DNA from: Paenibacillus apiarius | GTDB lineage: Bacteria > Bacillota > Bacilli > Paenibacillales > Paenibacillaceae | Direction of reading: 5' to 3' | DNA length: 64,000 nt | NCBI RefSeq assembly: GCF_017052585.1 | Contig: NZ_JAFFHZ010000001.1 | Coordinates: forward strand, 3,948,001-4,012,000 | In this document: in pieces, positions 63,184 to 64,000 of the stretch | Position numbering within the stretch: position 1 is the stretch's first letter | How the letters are laid out: each line of letters begins with the position of its first letter | The notes under the pieces: generated by a model | Database searches by the model: none | Told to the model about the DNA's origin: nothing | The model's input: only the letters and a program-made list of their open reading frames with translations | Position numbers and translations under genes: made by a program

Positions 63184-64000
63184 TTGGAGGGGCACCGTCT
63201 ACAGTCTGCATCCGCTATTCATACTTATGTTGGGTATGGCAGCTCTGACCGGTCATATATTGGAATTGTTAACGTTATTCTCGATTGTGCTCATTCATGA
63301 GCTCGGACATGTGGTAGCCGCCCGAATGTTCGGCTGGTCTATTACGGAAGTAAAGCTGCTTCCGTTCGGGGGAGTGGCCGAAACGGAGGATGGATCGCTT
63401 GCTCCGGCTTGGCAGGAATGGATCGTGGCCATGGCGGGTCCGCTCCAAAATGGGATCATGATCGCCGCTGCCCTTTTTTTTCAGCATGCGGGATGGTGGA
63501 ATGATACGTGGACGGAAGACTTCATACGAGCGAACGCATTCATCGGTTTATTTAATTTGCTTCCGATCTTGCCGTTGGATGGGGGACGGATGTTGCAAGC
63601 GGCATGCTCGTTCTGGCTCAGCTATCATCGGACGCTTCTGCTGGGCGCGTGGATAAGCCTTGGATGCAGCGTGCTGATGGCAATATTCAGCATCTATCCT
63701 TTACTGATGGGAGAACGAATGAATTTGAACGTGTTTGCTCTCTCCCTGTTCCTGATGTGGAGCAATTGGATAGAGCAGAGGAACCTTCCCTACCGCTTTG
63801 TGCGCTTTCTGATGCACCGGCCAGTCCGGTTGAGGCAATGGGAGCGGCGTGTGTCCTTGGGACGGCCTATCGTCACTCAATCCGGCCGTCCTTTGTCGAT
63901 GGTCGTGCGTCTTTTCAGGCGGGATTCGTATCATATTATTTATGTGATGGGTGAGAGCGGCCGTATTCAACGCGTCATCCCGGAGCAGCAGCTAATCGAT
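63176..64000 (+). CDS. spoIVFB: SpoIVFB intramembrane metalloprotease, 3' end beyond window
   Basis: A site-2-protease that cleaves pro-sigma-K in the outer forespore membrane. The frame is open to the window edge (275 codons seen). The zinc motif HELGH is at 63296-63310 (IVLIHELGHVVAARMFGW), and LPILPLDGGRMLQ carries the third ligand Asp. Several membrane segments follow, and the last part (GRPIVTQSGRPLSMVVRLF...YHIIYVMGESGRI) is the beginning of the C-terminal CBS-type domain. The start is TTG 63176 (MINWRGTVYSLHP), matching the family N-terminus and lying inside the end of spoIVFA; GGATGTG upstream is a modest site. Confidence 0.9.
   Translation, partial: MINWRGTVYSLHPLFILMLGMAALTGHILELLTLFSIVLIHELGHVVAARMFGWSITEVKLLPFGGVAETEDGSLAPAWQEWIVAMAGPLQNGIMIAAALFFQHAGWWNDTWTEDFIRANAFIGLFNLLPILPLDGGRMLQAACSFWLSYHRTLLLGAWISLGCSVLMAIFSIYPLLMGERMNLNVFALSLFLMWSNWIEQRNLPYRFVRFLMHRPVRLRQWERRVSLGRPIVTQSGRPLSMVVRLFRRDSYHIIYVMGESGRIQRVIPEQQLID

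Overview
The window reads as a chromosomal segment of an endospore-forming Firmicute, most likely a Paenibacillus of roughly 50% GC. Three things support this. The backbone order (gerM-rph-rdgB, then tig/clpX/lonB/lonA/engB/hem genes/spoVID, then valS-folC/spoIIB/maf-radC-mreBCD-minCD/spoIVFAB) is the Bacillales order. AGGAGG-type ribosome binding sites are strong throughout. Several genes are sporulation-specific (gerM, spoVID, spoIIB-like, spoIVFA, spoIVFB). The species assignment is inference; no rRNA is present.

Layout. (1) 0-7.6 kb is an accessory, decaying end: the 3' end of a frameshifted sugar-type ABC permease, an NCS2 nucleobase permease, a methyltransferase, an MBL-fold hydrolase, a broken sortase, an intact secreted CAP-domain protein, and a multiply broken LPQTG surface protein. 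(2) 7.9-12.7 kb holds a PgpA-like protein, gerM-rph-rdgB, and metY. (3) 13-17.9 kb holds asnB, three tandem small genes of unknown function, a DUF4870-like protein, tRNA-Arg(TCT) and a YsoA-like helical-repeat protein. (4) 18-31 kb is a proteostasis block: tig, clpP, clpX, (ispG), (bactofilin and M23 peptidase on the minus strand), (alanine carrier), lonB, lonA, engB. (5) 31.5-33.6 kb holds a conserved unknown, speD behind a structured leader, and a membrane-anchored unknown.

(6) 33.7-43 kb is the tetrapyrrole block: hemA-hemX-sirC/ylnF-like-hemC-cobA::hemD-(broken VOC gene)-hemB, then a reversed Crp/Fnr regulator, then hemL. Together these make uroporphyrinogen III from glutamyl-tRNA and branch to siroheme through the fused methyltransferase and the dehydrogenase/chelatase. 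A PerR/Fur-like box overlaps the hemA promoter. (7) 43-54 kb holds a RluA-type pseudouridine synthase, spoVID, a 54-residue membrane protein, a valine T-box, valS, folC, murC, a small basic protein and a SpoIIB-like SPOR protein. (8) 54-64 kb holds an aldo/keto reductase, maf, radC, mreB, mreC, mreD, minC, minD, rodA/ftsW, spoIVFA, and spoIVFB running off the end of the window.

No prophage, transposase, CRISPR array or classical defence or secondary-metabolite system was seen. The least ordinary items are a candidate cis-regulatory RNA ahead of speD, the hybrid PerR/Fur operator at hemA, the decaying sortase/LPXTG locus, overlooked small proteins, and several long perfect inverted repeats lacking U-tracts.
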